Source: Alcanivorax sp. 24 (GTDB taxonomy: Bacteria > Pseudomonadota > Gammaproteobacteria > Pseudomonadales > Alcanivoracaceae). Taken from it: DNA of 64,000 nt. Positions 10,001 through 18,072 of the stretch are shown here, piece by piece (positions within the stretch are counted from its first letter, which is position 1; every line of letters starts with the position of its first letter). The stretch spans positions 1 through 64,000 of the forward strand of contig NZ_SNUA01000017.1 of assembly GCF_004360225.1 (NCBI RefSeq). The letters run 5' to 3'. The position numbers and the translations under genes are program-made. The notes under the pieces are model-generated. The model was given only the letters and a program-made list of their open reading frames with translations. It was not told the DNA's origin and did not search any database.

Positions 10001-11303
10001 AGGGATCCGGCTCATAGGTGAATTCCACCTCGGCATCCCCGCTGCCGGCCTGGCCGTCCTTGACCGTGTACTCGATCTTCTGAGGGAAATAGCCAGCGGA
10101 GCCAGGCTGGTACGTTACCCGATACCCATACCCCAAGCGATCTTCCACGCCATCCAGAACCCAACGCCCAACCGCATTGCCGGACAAGCGGCCAGTGATA
10201 CGGGTATCCTCCCGGCTGCCGTAATACATGACATCGCCGTTCTTCTCATGGACGGTAAAGCCGCCTTGGTTGTAGACGATTTTGCGATCCGACTCCGCCT
10301 CGGTCTGATAAATCGAGCCGTTGCCCCAATAATTGCCGGAGACAAGGATCAGGCGATTGCCGTCAAGACAGAGTAGATCCTCGTTATTCCCCTTAACACC
10401 GGTTACCAAGCCATCCCGCTCATAACTCTTGCCGCAGCGTTCGATGGCGGAAATACCGGAAGTACTGAAGCCCATCCCCGCCTGGCCGTAACCGGACCCG
10501 CTGGAGTAATGGATCGAGAACGAGGGGTCGACACCGGCACCGCCTTTGGGGACCTGAATGGGAAGGCTGAACTCAGCCTGGCCAAGATCAACGGAGAAGG
10601 AGGAAGCGGAGGAACCAACCAGAGATGTGCTCAGCTCAATCGATTTGGGTTCCGAGAACCCGGCCCCTGTCCACTGAGAGTATTTATTAACGTCGAACTG
10701 AATGACATCACCATCAGCGTCCCGATTTTGCCCTATATCGACTTCGGCGCCCCCGGACACCAGTTCATCACCGATATGGGTGAATTGGTCCGCCAGTTCG
10801 AAAGTTCCATCCCCCTTATTCCTCAGGAAGAGGCTGTTTTCATTGGGAGAATTGGACTTCAGAAGAAAGTCGGGAACACCATCATTGTCAAGATCTCCGA
10901 TCAGGAACTCGAATTCGCTGCTTGGCGACCCGGGCAAATCAGCCCCCTCACGCATCCTGCAGGCAACAAAATTGCCACTACTGGTTCCACAAAATAGCAA
11001 TGGTTGGTAGCCGGAATCGATGGGGGCGGGAAACGAAACCTTGGTCGATATCAGGACATACTGCTGGCGAGGCTTAAGCAGAATATCAGGAAGCCCATCC
11101 AGCCCATGTTCCACGCTGTCGATATCACCGTAGTAAATGTCATATCTGTTTTCATTCAAGGGAAGAGCAGCCATTGCGGAGCCCGCAATAGCAAAAAAAA
11201 CCACAAGAAAAACACGAAGACATTTACGATGGACTCGAACTGCTACTTGATTCGAGCCTCGAAGACATAAGAGCAACAAACCCGCGATGCAGCGCGTGAA
11301 CAT
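4017..11303 (-). CDS. Giant secreted SpvB/Rhs polymorphic toxin
   Basis: 2428 residues. The N-terminus has hydrophobic stretches at about 5-15 and 31-45, ending AIAGSAMA, so export is likely; the ATG at 11303 follows GGGGTGGGG. Next comes an SpvB-type segment (FSVDLGQAEFSLPIQVPKGG, then GYGQAGMGFS). It is surrounded by at least eight VCBS/FG-GAP calcium-type motifs such as DLDNDGVPDFL, DINRDKYDDYC and DVNGDGLPDYC. A long stretch of YD/Rhs repeats follows (for example YDPTGRFVVQTRNTLGHTSK and YDSLGRPLTEF). The core ends YDPTIDRFLSADPV and NPMSITDPSGYSW. The last roughly 100 residues (GSNPFARKSPSEIDAML, then YHIDANHPPPKPPHVGVQR) are the variable toxin tail. They resemble small His-containing polymorphic-toxin domains, but I cannot assign one. 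The Imm32-like gene lies immediately downstream. The usual GR in DPTIGRF is DR here, whereas displaced copy A keeps GR. Confidence 0.9.
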   Translation of the reverse strand: MFTRCIAGLLLLCLRGSNQVAVRVHRKCLRVFLVVFFAIAGSAMAALPLNENRYDIYYGDIDSVEHGLDGLPDILLKPRQQYVLISTKVSFPAPIDSGYQPLLFCGTSSGNFVACRMREGADLPGSPSSEFEFLIGDLDNDGVPDFLLKSNSPNENSLFLRNKGDGTFELADQFTHIGDELVSGGAEVDIGQNRDADGDVIQFDVNKYSQWTGAGFSEPKSIELSTSLVGSSASSFSVDLGQAEFSLPIQVPKGGAGVDPSFSIHYSSGSGYGQAGMGFSTSGISAIERCGKSYERDGLVTGVKGNNEDLLCLDGNRLILVSGNYWGNGSIYQTEAESDRKIVYNQGGFTVHEKNGDVMYYGSREDTRITGRLSGNAVGRWVLDGVEDRLGYGYRVTYQPGSAGYFPQKIEYTVKDGQAGSGDAEVEFTYEPDPYGWSTAVLGKVYKVGLRLASVTSRSHGAVARQYHFRYETSPATNRSLLAQFFECDASVRCFEPITLNWKKERQPDFSKTTYSRFPGTPSTDYVFEEGLHYPGFARWVDINRDKYDDYCRISGTGAGYGSAAEIICYLSDGNGGFGSQIEIDAGLVGTRLQQDSEAPVPDWGRHNWNVDPAWIDINDDGLVDLCYSTIQGDNDRLTCRLNTPNLQNAFEQVITFDVSRPVGKFYVGPRSWMDFNGNGKIDYCYTYLKDNKKYIRCLVQSVNGFTFSEAFTKEITDMAGYWADVNGDGLPDYCITTKTKITCHINSQDQNLNGGTWAKTGTHFQASEPTNWIYKGSSTKYFSALFTDFTGNGFSDFCRIYWTTNNGKGGYRASCLESLGDGWGNEITSPFLQVTPTTTQDYERMPEATQFMDVNQDGRMDWCVENSLPTAYTDTHLTCFISTPDGFGASSVKYRLPYLGSNIRGMRDINRGWADINGDGHDSYCALYWKSLVPHNRGMACFGPQVPEQGDLLTGVTNGFGLEYGVTYKDIADPSVYAYGGPTGSHGQVFLTKGMNVVSELEASDSIGGYNTQQYFYRNYGYYPNEFGGVGFEMLRVTSENGRKRHDIWFNQDVRNQTVGQVDRSETYYKVGGGFQLVSSEENEWQTQIYRGQGFPLQSASNIWNRNASISLRYRSLLKSSVSKEYELDSSLIKTVTSNNTYKSTGDLTKQVVTTTGTGQTFTKQLVNQYLTNNLTYWILGRQSRSVATYSGSYQGQATPTITRTSAWTYYSASQPGIGGMLQSEIVEPDQPSLRKETRYTYNAYGLTETRVEKGAGGAERSTHFTYDPTGRFVVQTRNTLGHTSKATYDPVLGVKLTESDPNNVTTRWDYDSLGRPLTEFSADGQRRETRIKACISNCPANAVYYTESWLAARNGTPISGPTREYTDLLGRTIETRATGFAGETIVVKTEYDANGDVTRTSEPHEQGGAVYWNQVVSRDVLGRPLVERSASGLTSNHQYNGLTTQQTVSWSDPVGGSQTTQVTTHTNDVQDRLRRVVDAANRQLAYQYDASGNLLKVILPDQVELVNAYDALGRKIGSQDPNIGQWQYAYDDFDQIVLQQNGSGARTCSAYDELGRLVSRTDDYRPSLSWAQASQAAVNGCAGQTATHSWSYDTSAKGVGRLALVTASNGYREEPFYDGIGRVVQVDTRFDGRQFTRSSQFDSNTGRLVQETLPHRINGPSLSVEYRYNAQGELHEIGKPGEEDYYWRANAKTVRGQIKDVYQGNGIIRKLYDHDSASGFLTQIRSKMMFDAGWNIQNEFYDFDAKGLMRKRTQQAVGNLEQVEETFAYDVVDRLVQATVANMTTPGNSFEQSIDYDVSGNILQRNDVGQYQYGESCEVGGTQHTPGPHAVTSVTGTRNASYCYDSGGNMLAGGGKTISYTAFNKPDQIQGTSATVDLIYGPDRSILKQVTTTSGKITSKISLGGYEYLDIQKSGQTTIKERFRITGDVVVSFENGDATSPTEEHLFMDGMGSVVAVAHGLGGVTERYRYDPWGRPRKDVDWTAISDTAWFGMERAEKATSKGYTGHEMLDDVGIIHMGGRIYDPTIDRFLSADPVIKGLDQVESYNRYSYALNNPMSITDPSGYSWLSKTWKKLRNSIKKRMGMVALAFINPQLAFNTTAFSKGGKELARFAARNKYAGEVFGVVGIAGCSFFSAGAATTACVAGYQGWVSSSVAYGSGAPIEKALVAGAKSAALAYADISVAGAIGATTGNWATSGIAHGLRGAVFARLRGADVKSGIIGGMTEGMISTRIRGWTDGERGSGTVLAGLVSGTVSEATGGKFMVGAATGAMGYLFNEMGSDDVGAHGGDGTDITGFDSWSYNSELNYNDALLVGMSLAPLVAIEGVAAWIGGGIKFLYGRIAGSPRGLGSNPFARKSPSEIDAMLRGKGYIPKGPSPQTGQGTYLNTKNGRSYHIDANHPPPKPPHVGVQRPRGSRNLPPRDYPL
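4468..5773. repeat. Rhs duplication, copy B (inside the full-length gene)
   Basis: Direct repeat of 1705-3007. Both copies end their shared part at the codons for YLFN, after which each has its own toxin tail. Confidence 0.85.
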
Positions 11304-11337
11304 ACCCCACCCCTTTTTTCTTCCTTGTCAGAGAGAC

Positions 11338-11676
11338 TTACCGTATGTCCAGGCTACGCACCAAACACAGGCCATCAGACGTCAGATCCTCTGGATCAAT
11401 AACAATACCAATCGTGCGCCCGCCATGCATAGCGGATAGAACGATGGATAACGCGACCTGCAGGCGCTCTGGATTTTCAAACTTCTCACCAGAGAAATAG
11501 GCGTAGTTGTATTTGCAGAAATTAAGGACAGGATCCATAGTGATGGCGAATTGCCCAGCAGCGCCATACTGATAGATTCGGGTCACCTCTCCTCTATACC
11601 ACTGAGGAGTAGCAAAAGCGGATTGAAAACAAAAAGCGATCAAAAGAAACGCAAGAAATGACTTCACCCCGTTCAT
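11338..11676 (-). CDS. Small secreted protein upstream of the Rhs gene
   Basis: 112 residues beginning MNGVKSFLAFLLIAFC with a probable cleavage after QSAFA, so a Sec signal peptide is likely. The mature part of about 90 residues has two cysteines (LNFCKY and DGLCLV), which could form a disulfide. The repeated small and polar beta-type pattern (WYRGEVTRIYQYG) suggests a compact periplasmic or secreted domain. It lies 34 bp upstream of the giant Rhs gene on the same strand and is probably co-transcribed. Small secreted proteins of this kind often precede SpvB/Rhs genes, but I cannot name a function. Confidence 0.7.
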   Translation of the reverse strand: MNGVKSFLAFLLIAFCFQSAFATPQWYRGEVTRIYQYGAAGQFAITMDPVLNFCKYNYAYFSGEKFENPERLQVALSIVLSAMHGGRTIGIVIDPEDLTSDGLCLVRSLDIR

Positions 11677-11863
11677 ACGTCGACAATCTCCATGTCAGCT
11701 ATTTTAGCCCCAATGTTTCTGTGCAGTTATGCTTCCTTGCACGACACTAATAACTACTACTTCTCCACAATATTTTTCAATTGTCATTTCACGACAAATT
11801 GGCGCATACCGCCCCACCCCGTTAGACTCCGCGGTGTTTCCGTAGCCGAAGACAGGGTGGACC
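11677..11863. promoter_or_regulatory. Divergent promoter region with imperfect palindrome
   Basis: 187 bp between the divergent small secreted protein gene and cysZ, AT-rich for this genome. It contains TTGTC at 11781-11785 and GACAA at 11793-11797, part of a longer imperfect palindrome (CAATTGTC ... GACAAATTG) that could be an operator. No clear -35/-10 pair was assigned. Confidence 0.3.
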
Positions 11864-12640
11864 GTGCAGCAGATCAGTCGTGCGTTTTCCTATTTGAGTC
11901 AGGCCTTCAGTCTGGCGCGCAGCCCGGGCCTGCGTTGGTATGTATTGGTGCCGATGGCCTTTAACGTGCTGGTGTTCGGGGTGCTGTACTGGCTTTCCGC
12001 GACCTGGATCGGGGGCTGGATTTCGGCGGTGACCGCGGGTTGGGCGCTGGATGGCGGGTTGAGCTTCCTCAACGGGCTGATTCAGTTTCTGGCCAACGCG
12101 GCGGTGGTGCTGGTGTGGATTCTGTTATTGGGGGTGTTCGCCAGCGTCTTCACCCTGGGCGTACAGCTGATCGCCGCGCCGTTCATGGGGTTTCTGGCGG
12201 AGAAGGTGGATATCCAGGTCACCAATCGGCCGATGCCGGACGAGTCCATCGGCGCCATGATCTGGCGGACCTTCAAACGGGAAATCCGCAAGACCCTGTA
12301 CTGGCTGTGGCGGGCGCTACTGGTACTGTTCGTGGTGGTGGTGCTTTATTTCATTCCGGTGGTCAACGTCTTCGCGTCGGCGGTGTGGTTCCTGTGGTCC
12401 GGGTGGCTGCTGGGCATGCAGTACATTGACTATGGCGCGGATAACCGTCAGGTGTCGTTCGAGGAGATGCTGGCGCGGCTCAAACGCAAGCGCTGGCTGG
12501 TGCTGACGTTCGGCTCGCTGGTGATGGGGCTGACCATGCTGCCGCTGGTGAATCTGTTCATCATGCCGGTGGCGGTGATCGCCGGGACGCTGATCTGGGT
12601 GAAGGAGTTGAGCCCGGAGGTGATGCCGGAGGTGGGGTAG
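11864..12640 (+). CDS. cysZ: Sulfate transporter CysZ
   Basis: 258-residue inner-membrane protein with a GTG start at 11864, preceded by a weak AGGGTGG site. Hydrophobic segments lie near residues 25-45 (WYVLVPMAFNVLVFGVLYWL), 65-95, 135-165 and 205-240, fitting the EI24/CysZ family. The loop EKVDIQVTNRPMPDES is close to that of known CysZ proteins, and the length matches. CysZ brings sulfate in for cysteine synthesis. The gene is monocistronic here and convergent with uvrB; the two are separated by a long perfect hairpin. Confidence 0.9.
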   Translation: MQQISRAFSYLSQAFSLARSPGLRWYVLVPMAFNVLVFGVLYWLSATWIGGWISAVTAGWALDGGLSFLNGLIQFLANAAVVLVWILLLGVFASVFTLGVQLIAAPFMGFLAEKVDIQVTNRPMPDESIGAMIWRTFKREIRKTLYWLWRALLVLFVVVVLYFIPVVNVFASAVWFLWSGWLLGMQYIDYGADNRQVSFEEMLARLKRKRWLVLTFGSLVMGLTMLPLVNLFIMPVAVIAGTLIWVKELSPEVMPEVG

Positions 12641-12660
12641 CGAGACTTCACGGCCGACTA

Positions 12661-12728
12661 TTCGCCTGCAAGCAGGCTTCCCACAGCGGCGCTGTAGACG
12701 GGCTGTGGGAAGCCTGCTTGCAGGCGAA
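12661..12728. terminator. REP-type perfect hairpin between cysZ and uvrB
   Basis: Arms 12661-12686 and 12703-12728 are perfect 26-bp inverted repeats (TTCGCCTGCAAGCAGGCTTC...), with a 16-bp loop. The hairpin fills the gap between the convergent genes and so can end both transcripts. There is no T tract, so it is a REP-like rather than a classical intrinsic terminator. Confidence 0.7.
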
Positions 12729-12733
12729 GGAAC

Positions 12734-14749
<2,016 letters not shown>

Positions 14750-14758
14750 GGTGTATCG

Positions 14759-14790
14759 CTGTCCTGCTGTGGGGCTGTACTGCTGTAGGG
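14759..14790. repeat. Four octamers CTGTNNNG in the uvrB leader
   Basis: CTGTCCTG, CTGTGGGG, CTGTACTG and CTGTAGGG follow one another with no gap, ending 10 bases before the uvrB start. On the transcript they read as repeated ACAG units just upstream of the ribosome binding site. Confidence 0.6.
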
Positions 14791-15021
14791 TAAGAGCGGC
14801 GCGAGCCAGTATCCGCCCGCCTCCCGACAGCCTTTGTCAGTAGTGATTGACCCGTTGGTCAGGGGGCCGTGGGAGCGGCCGCGGGCCACGCTATCACGGA
14901 CTGCCCACCGGTCCCATATGGTGGCGCCACCCTATGAGATCCGGGCCGGATGCGGTAATATTGCGTGCCCCGGTCCGTGTCAAAACCGGGTTCCAATCAT
15001 CATCCGATAGATGAGGAGTGC

Positions 15022-16212
15022 ATGTCCGATATCAACCTTTCCGACCGCGTCCAACGTATCAAGCCTTCCCCGACCCTGGCGGTGACCTCCAAGGCCGCCG
15101 AACTGCGTGCTCAGGGCAAGGACATTATTGGACTGGGCGCCGGTGAGCCGGATTTCGATACCCCGGATCATATCAAACAGGCCGCCATTGAGGCGATCCA
15201 TGCCGGCAAGACCAAATACACCGCGGTGGACGGCACTCCCGGTCTGAAACAGGCCATCGTCGACAAGTTCAAGCGTGAGAACGGTCTGAGCTACGAACCC
15301 GCTCAGGTGCTGGTCTCCAGCGGCGGCAAGCAGAGCTTCTTCAACATGGCCCTGGCCCTGTTCAACGACGGCGACGAAGCGATCATCCCGGCCCCCTACT
15401 GGGTCAGCTACCCGGACATGGTGAAAGTGGCTGGTGGCGTACCGGTGATCCTGGAAACCACACTGGAAAACCGCTTCAAGATCACCCCGGAGCAGCTGGC
15501 CGCGGCGATCACGCCGAAAACCCGCCTGTTCGTGATCAACAGCCCGTCCAACCCGTCCGGCATGGCCTACACCAAGGAAGAGCTGGCGGCGCTGGGCGAA
15601 GTGCTCAAGCAGCACCCGGACATCGTGGTCGCCACCGACGACATGTACGAGCACATCCTGTGGACCGGCCAGCCGTTCGTGAACATCGTCAACGCCTGCC
15701 CGGACCTGTACGACCGCACCGTGGTCATGAACGGCGTCTCCAAGGCCTATTCCATGACCGGTTGGCGGATCGGCTACGCCGCCGGCCCGCAGAAGCTGAT
15801 TGGCGCCATGAAGAAGGTGCAGAGCCAGAGCACCTCCAACCCGGCCTCCATCAGCCAGGCCGCCGCCGAAGCGGCCCTGGCCGGCGATCAGCAATGCGTG
15901 GCGGACATGGTCAAGGCGTTCAAGGAGCGTCACGACTACCTGGTGGACGCGCTGAACAAGCTGCCCGGCGTGAGCTGCGCCCCCGGTGACGGCACTTTCT
16001 ATGCCTTCCCGGACTTCTCCAGCGCCATCGCCGAGATGGACGACGTCTCCAGCTGCACCGAGCTTGCCACCAAGCTGCTCGACACCGCCGGCGTCGCCCT
16101 GGTACCGGGTTCCGCCTTCGGCGCCCCCGGCTGCATGCGCCTGTCCTTCGCCGTCGGCCTCGACACCCTGAAGGAAGCCGTGCGCCGTATCGAGCAGGCA
16201 TTGAACAAATAA
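15022..16212 (+). CDS. aspC: Aspartate/aromatic aminotransferase (class I, PLP)
   Basis: 396 residues from the ATG at 15022, chosen because GATGAGGAGTG lies just upstream and MSDINLSDRVQRIKPS matches the family N-terminus; the frame is open further upstream without support. Fold-type I features are GLGAGEPDFDTPDHI, SPSNPSGMAY, and the PLP-binding lysine near residue 241 in VSKAYSMTGWRIGY. C-terminal RLSFAVGLDTLKEAVRR is also typical. It transfers the amino group between aspartate or aromatic amino acids and 2-oxoglutarate in the cytoplasm. The same gene lies between uvrB and tRNA-Asn in P. aeruginosa. Confidence 0.93.
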   Translation: MSDINLSDRVQRIKPSPTLAVTSKAAELRAQGKDIIGLGAGEPDFDTPDHIKQAAIEAIHAGKTKYTAVDGTPGLKQAIVDKFKRENGLSYEPAQVLVSSGGKQSFFNMALALFNDGDEAIIPAPYWVSYPDMVKVAGGVPVILETTLENRFKITPEQLAAAITPKTRLFVINSPSNPSGMAYTKEELAALGEVLKQHPDIVVATDDMYEHILWTGQPFVNIVNACPDLYDRTVVMNGVSKAYSMTGWRIGYAAGPQKLIGAMKKVQSQSTSNPASISQAAAEAALAGDQQCVADMVKAFKERHDYLVDALNKLPGVSCAPGDGTFYAFPDFSSAIAEMDDVSSCTELATKLLDTAGVALVPGSAFGAPGCMRLSFAVGLDTLKEAVRRIEQALNK

Positions 16213-16224
16213 GCAACAAACGGA

Positions 16225-16248
16225 CTCGGGGGTGTTGACGCCCCCGAG
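16225..16248 (+). terminator. GC hairpin after aspC
   Basis: CTCGGGGG ... CCCCCGAG closes an 8-bp perfect stem about 12 bp after the aspC stop. There is no U tract, so strength is uncertain. The loop and right arm overlap the -35 region of the next promoter. Confidence 0.6.
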
Positions 16249-16263
16249 GGTCGCCACTAATAT
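16235..16263 (+). promoter_or_regulatory. tRNA-Asn promoter nested in the aspC terminator
   Basis: TTGACG at 16235-16240, a 17-bp spacer and TAATAT at 16258-16263 form a plausible sigma70 promoter. It is followed by a GC-rich discriminator (GCGGCC), as expected for a stable-RNA gene. Transcription would start near 16270, about 10 bases before the tRNA. Confidence 0.6.
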
Positions 16264-16280
16264 ACGCGGCCTCAGGACAT

Positions 16281-16356
16281 TCCGCCTTAGCTCAGTTGGT
16301 AGAGCAGCTGACTGTTAATCAGCGGGTCGCTGGTTCGAGCCCAGCAGGCGGAGCCA
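16281..16356 (+). tRNA. tRNA-Asn (GTT)
   Basis: A 76-nt cloverleaf can be folded. The acceptor strand TCCGCCT pairs with AGGCGGA and is followed by discriminator G and an encoded CCA. The D-loop has AGCTCAGTTGGTAGAGC, the anticodon arm CTGACTGTTAATCAG carries anticodon GTT, and the T-arm has GGTTCGAGCC. It sits between aspC and polysaccharide genes, as in Pseudomonas. Confidence 0.97.
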
Positions 16357-16362
16357 AATAGA

Positions 16363-16397
16363 AAAGGGTCTATCCATTGGGTAGGCCCTTTTTCTTT
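16363..16397 (+). terminator. Terminator of tRNA-Asn
   Basis: AAGGGTCTATCC - ATTG - GGTAGGCCCTT followed by TTTCTTTG, an imperfect hairpin plus T tract immediately after the tRNA. Confidence 0.8.
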
Positions 16398-16412
16398 GCC
16401 TGCTGATTGAGC

Positions 16413-16484
16413 GGCCAGAGCCGCTTGTTAATCAGCGCGCGAATCCAGTGAATTCGCCTAGTTCGAGCCCAGCAGGCGGAGCCA
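16413..16484 (+). pseudogene. Decayed second tRNA-Asn
   Basis: Bases 16461-16492 repeat the T-arm, acceptor 3' strand, CCA and flank of the tRNA (16333-16364) exactly over 32 bp, offset 128. Further upstream TGTTAATCAGCG matches the anticodon arm. The 5' half does not fold, and about 23 extra bases containing GAATCCAGTGAATTC sit where the variable region should be. It is a tandem duplicate that has lost function. Its terminator is better conserved than that of the working gene. Confidence 0.7.
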
Positions 16485-16490
16485 AATAGA

Positions 16491-16526
16491 AAGGGGCCTA
16501 TCCATCGGATAGGCCCTTTTTCTTTG
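16491..16526 (+). terminator. Terminator of the pseudo-tRNA copy
   Basis: GGGCCTATCC - ATC - GGATAGGCCC followed by TTTTTCTTTG, a perfect 10-bp stem with T tract, homologous to 16363-16397. Confidence 0.8.
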
Positions 16527-16755
16527 TGCGCGGATTGAGCGGCCGGACGATAAGCCCTCCTCATCACCTCTTCTCCACTCTTCCTGCCCCGATCCACCGG
16601 GGTCAACACCCATTGGTAAAATTGTTTCTATTTGGGGAAGAGCACAAAGCAATACGCCCTCAAAAATGACTCAATCCCTCAACGGCAGCCTTTCGCCGGT
16701 TTCGGCGAGCAACCAACGAACTCCGGCGCTATCCGCGGGATGACATGAGGGTCAG
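16527..16755. other. Leader of the polysaccharide initiating transferase
   Basis: 229 bp without a gene. A stretch near 16690-16715 (TTTCGCCGGTTTCGGCGAG) could form a small hairpin. ATGAGGGTCAG precedes the start codon of the next gene. I see no JUMPStart or ops element. Confidence 0.3.
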
Positions 16756-18072
16756 ATGAGCACGAGCCAGGGCGGCATCGCCCAGCAACTTGAATCCAGC
16801 CATCGCTACCTGCTTGAGCCCACGAGGCACCAACGCTGGTACGAGCGCATTCTGCTCAACGCTCCTCTCTGGCACTGCGTCTCTTTCTGCCTGGTTTTGC
16901 TCGCTCCTTTCTGGCTCGCTTACCACACCTGGTTGCCAACCGACGACAATCAAGTCACCACTCTTTTCATTCTGGCGGCCGCCTTCAGTGCCAACCTCTG
17001 TTTCTCCCGTGCACTTAGTCAATATCCTGGAGGCTATTTACTGCCCTACCAGCTCAGCGTCACCGGCATCACCCTTGGATTCGCGACCCTCGCGGTGCTG
17101 GCCCTGCGTCTGGGCTATGCGCGACTGCCCCTGTTTCTCGGCTTTACACTGATCCTGCTACAGCAGATATTGGCCGTGGCGGTAAAAGCCCGCTTCCGCT
17201 ATATGAAATTGGCGGTGGTACCGGGCACCCAGCTACTGGAATGCCATAATGACGATGAGCATTTCCGGTTTCTATACCTGTGTGATGCGGATGATCCGCG
17301 CCGCTTCGACGCACTGGTGGTGGATATGGACACCCCTCTGAGCGATGAATGGGTACGATTCATTGCCCGGCACCACAGCCGCCGCATCCCGGTTTTCAAC
17401 CGTCGTTCACTCCAGGAAGCAGTGAGCGGGAGTGTTAACCTGGACATGTTGAACAGTTCTGATTTCACGGCCTTCCAACCCAACCCTCTGTACCTGCTGG
17501 GCAAGCGCCTCATGGACATCAGCGGCACACTGCTGCTCGCCCCCCTTGTCGTACCGCTTTGTCTGCTGATCGGTATCGCGGTAAAACTGGAGAGTAAAGG
17601 GCCCGCACTGTTCATTCAGGAAAGAATGGGGGTCGGTAATTGCCCATTCCGAATGCTCAAGTTCCGTTCAATGAACATCGACAATTGCTCTGATCAGGCA
17701 CGCTTCGCCGACGAAGACGAACATCGCATCACTGCTCTGGGCCGAGCACTACGCCGCAGCCGTCTGGACGAGCTGCCACAACTGTGGAATGTTCTGATCG
17801 GGAACATGAGCTTGATCGGCCCGCGCCCGGAGCAACCACCATTCGCGCAGGAGTTCGAGAAGAAAGTCCCCTTCTACAGCTACCGACACATCGTCAAACC
17901 CGGCATCTCGGGTTGGGCCCAGGTTCAACAGGGTTATGTGGCCGGCCTGGAAGAGACCCGCAAGAAAGTGGAGCACGACTTTTACTACATCAAGCATCAG
18001 AGCTTCGGTCTTGATGTTCTCATCGTGCTGAAAACCATCCGTACCATCTTCACCGGTTTTGGCGCCCGCTAG
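16756..18072 (+). CDS. WbaP-type undecaprenyl-phosphate sugar phosphotransferase
   Basis: 438 residues. Four hydrophobic segments in the first about 140 residues (e.g. LILLQQILAVAV), a soluble middle domain to about 250, then a bacterial sugar-transferase domain. That domain shows KRLMDISGTLLLAPLV, the re-entrant helix, FIQERMGVGNCPFRMLKFRS, RRSRLDELPQLWNVL, IGNMSLIGPRPEQPP and PGISGWAQV. Such enzymes move hexose-1-phosphate (galactose or glucose) from a UDP-sugar to undecaprenyl phosphate in the inner membrane, the first step of a repeat unit or primer. With Glf and an ABC exporter nearby, Gal-1-P is a reasonable substrate guess. The gene faces the big minus-strand operon; the 3' ends overlap by 23 bp. 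Confidence 0.9.
   Translation: MSTSQGGIAQQLESSHRYLLEPTRHQRWYERILLNAPLWHCVSFCLVLLAPFWLAYHTWLPTDDNQVTTLFILAAAFSANLCFSRALSQYPGGYLLPYQLSVTGITLGFATLAVLALRLGYARLPLFLGFTLILLQQILAVAVKARFRYMKLAVVPGTQLLECHNDDEHFRFLYLCDADDPRRFDALVVDMDTPLSDEWVRFIARHHSRRIPVFNRRSLQEAVSGSVNLDMLNSSDFTAFQPNPLYLLGKRLMDISGTLLLAPLVVPLCLLIGIAVKLESKGPALFIQERMGVGNCPFRMLKFRSMNIDNCSDQARFADEDEHRITALGRALRRSRLDELPQLWNVLIGNMSLIGPRPEQPPFAQEFEKKVPFYSYRHIVKPGISGWAQVQQGYVAGLEETRKKVEHDFYYIKHQSFGLDVLIVLKTIRTIFTGFGAR

Noticed and set aside
14750-14790. LexA (SOS) box before uvrB
   Set aside because: CTGT and ACAG elements occur, but not in the CTGT-N8-ACAG arrangement on either strand.
14980-16257. 425-codon minus-strand ORF opposite aspC
   Set aside because: Antisense shadow of the aminotransferase; covers its terminator.
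16370-16652. Short minus-strand ORFs in the tRNA-Asn duplicate region
   Set aside because: They read through terminators and pseudo-tRNA sequence; no start signal or family.
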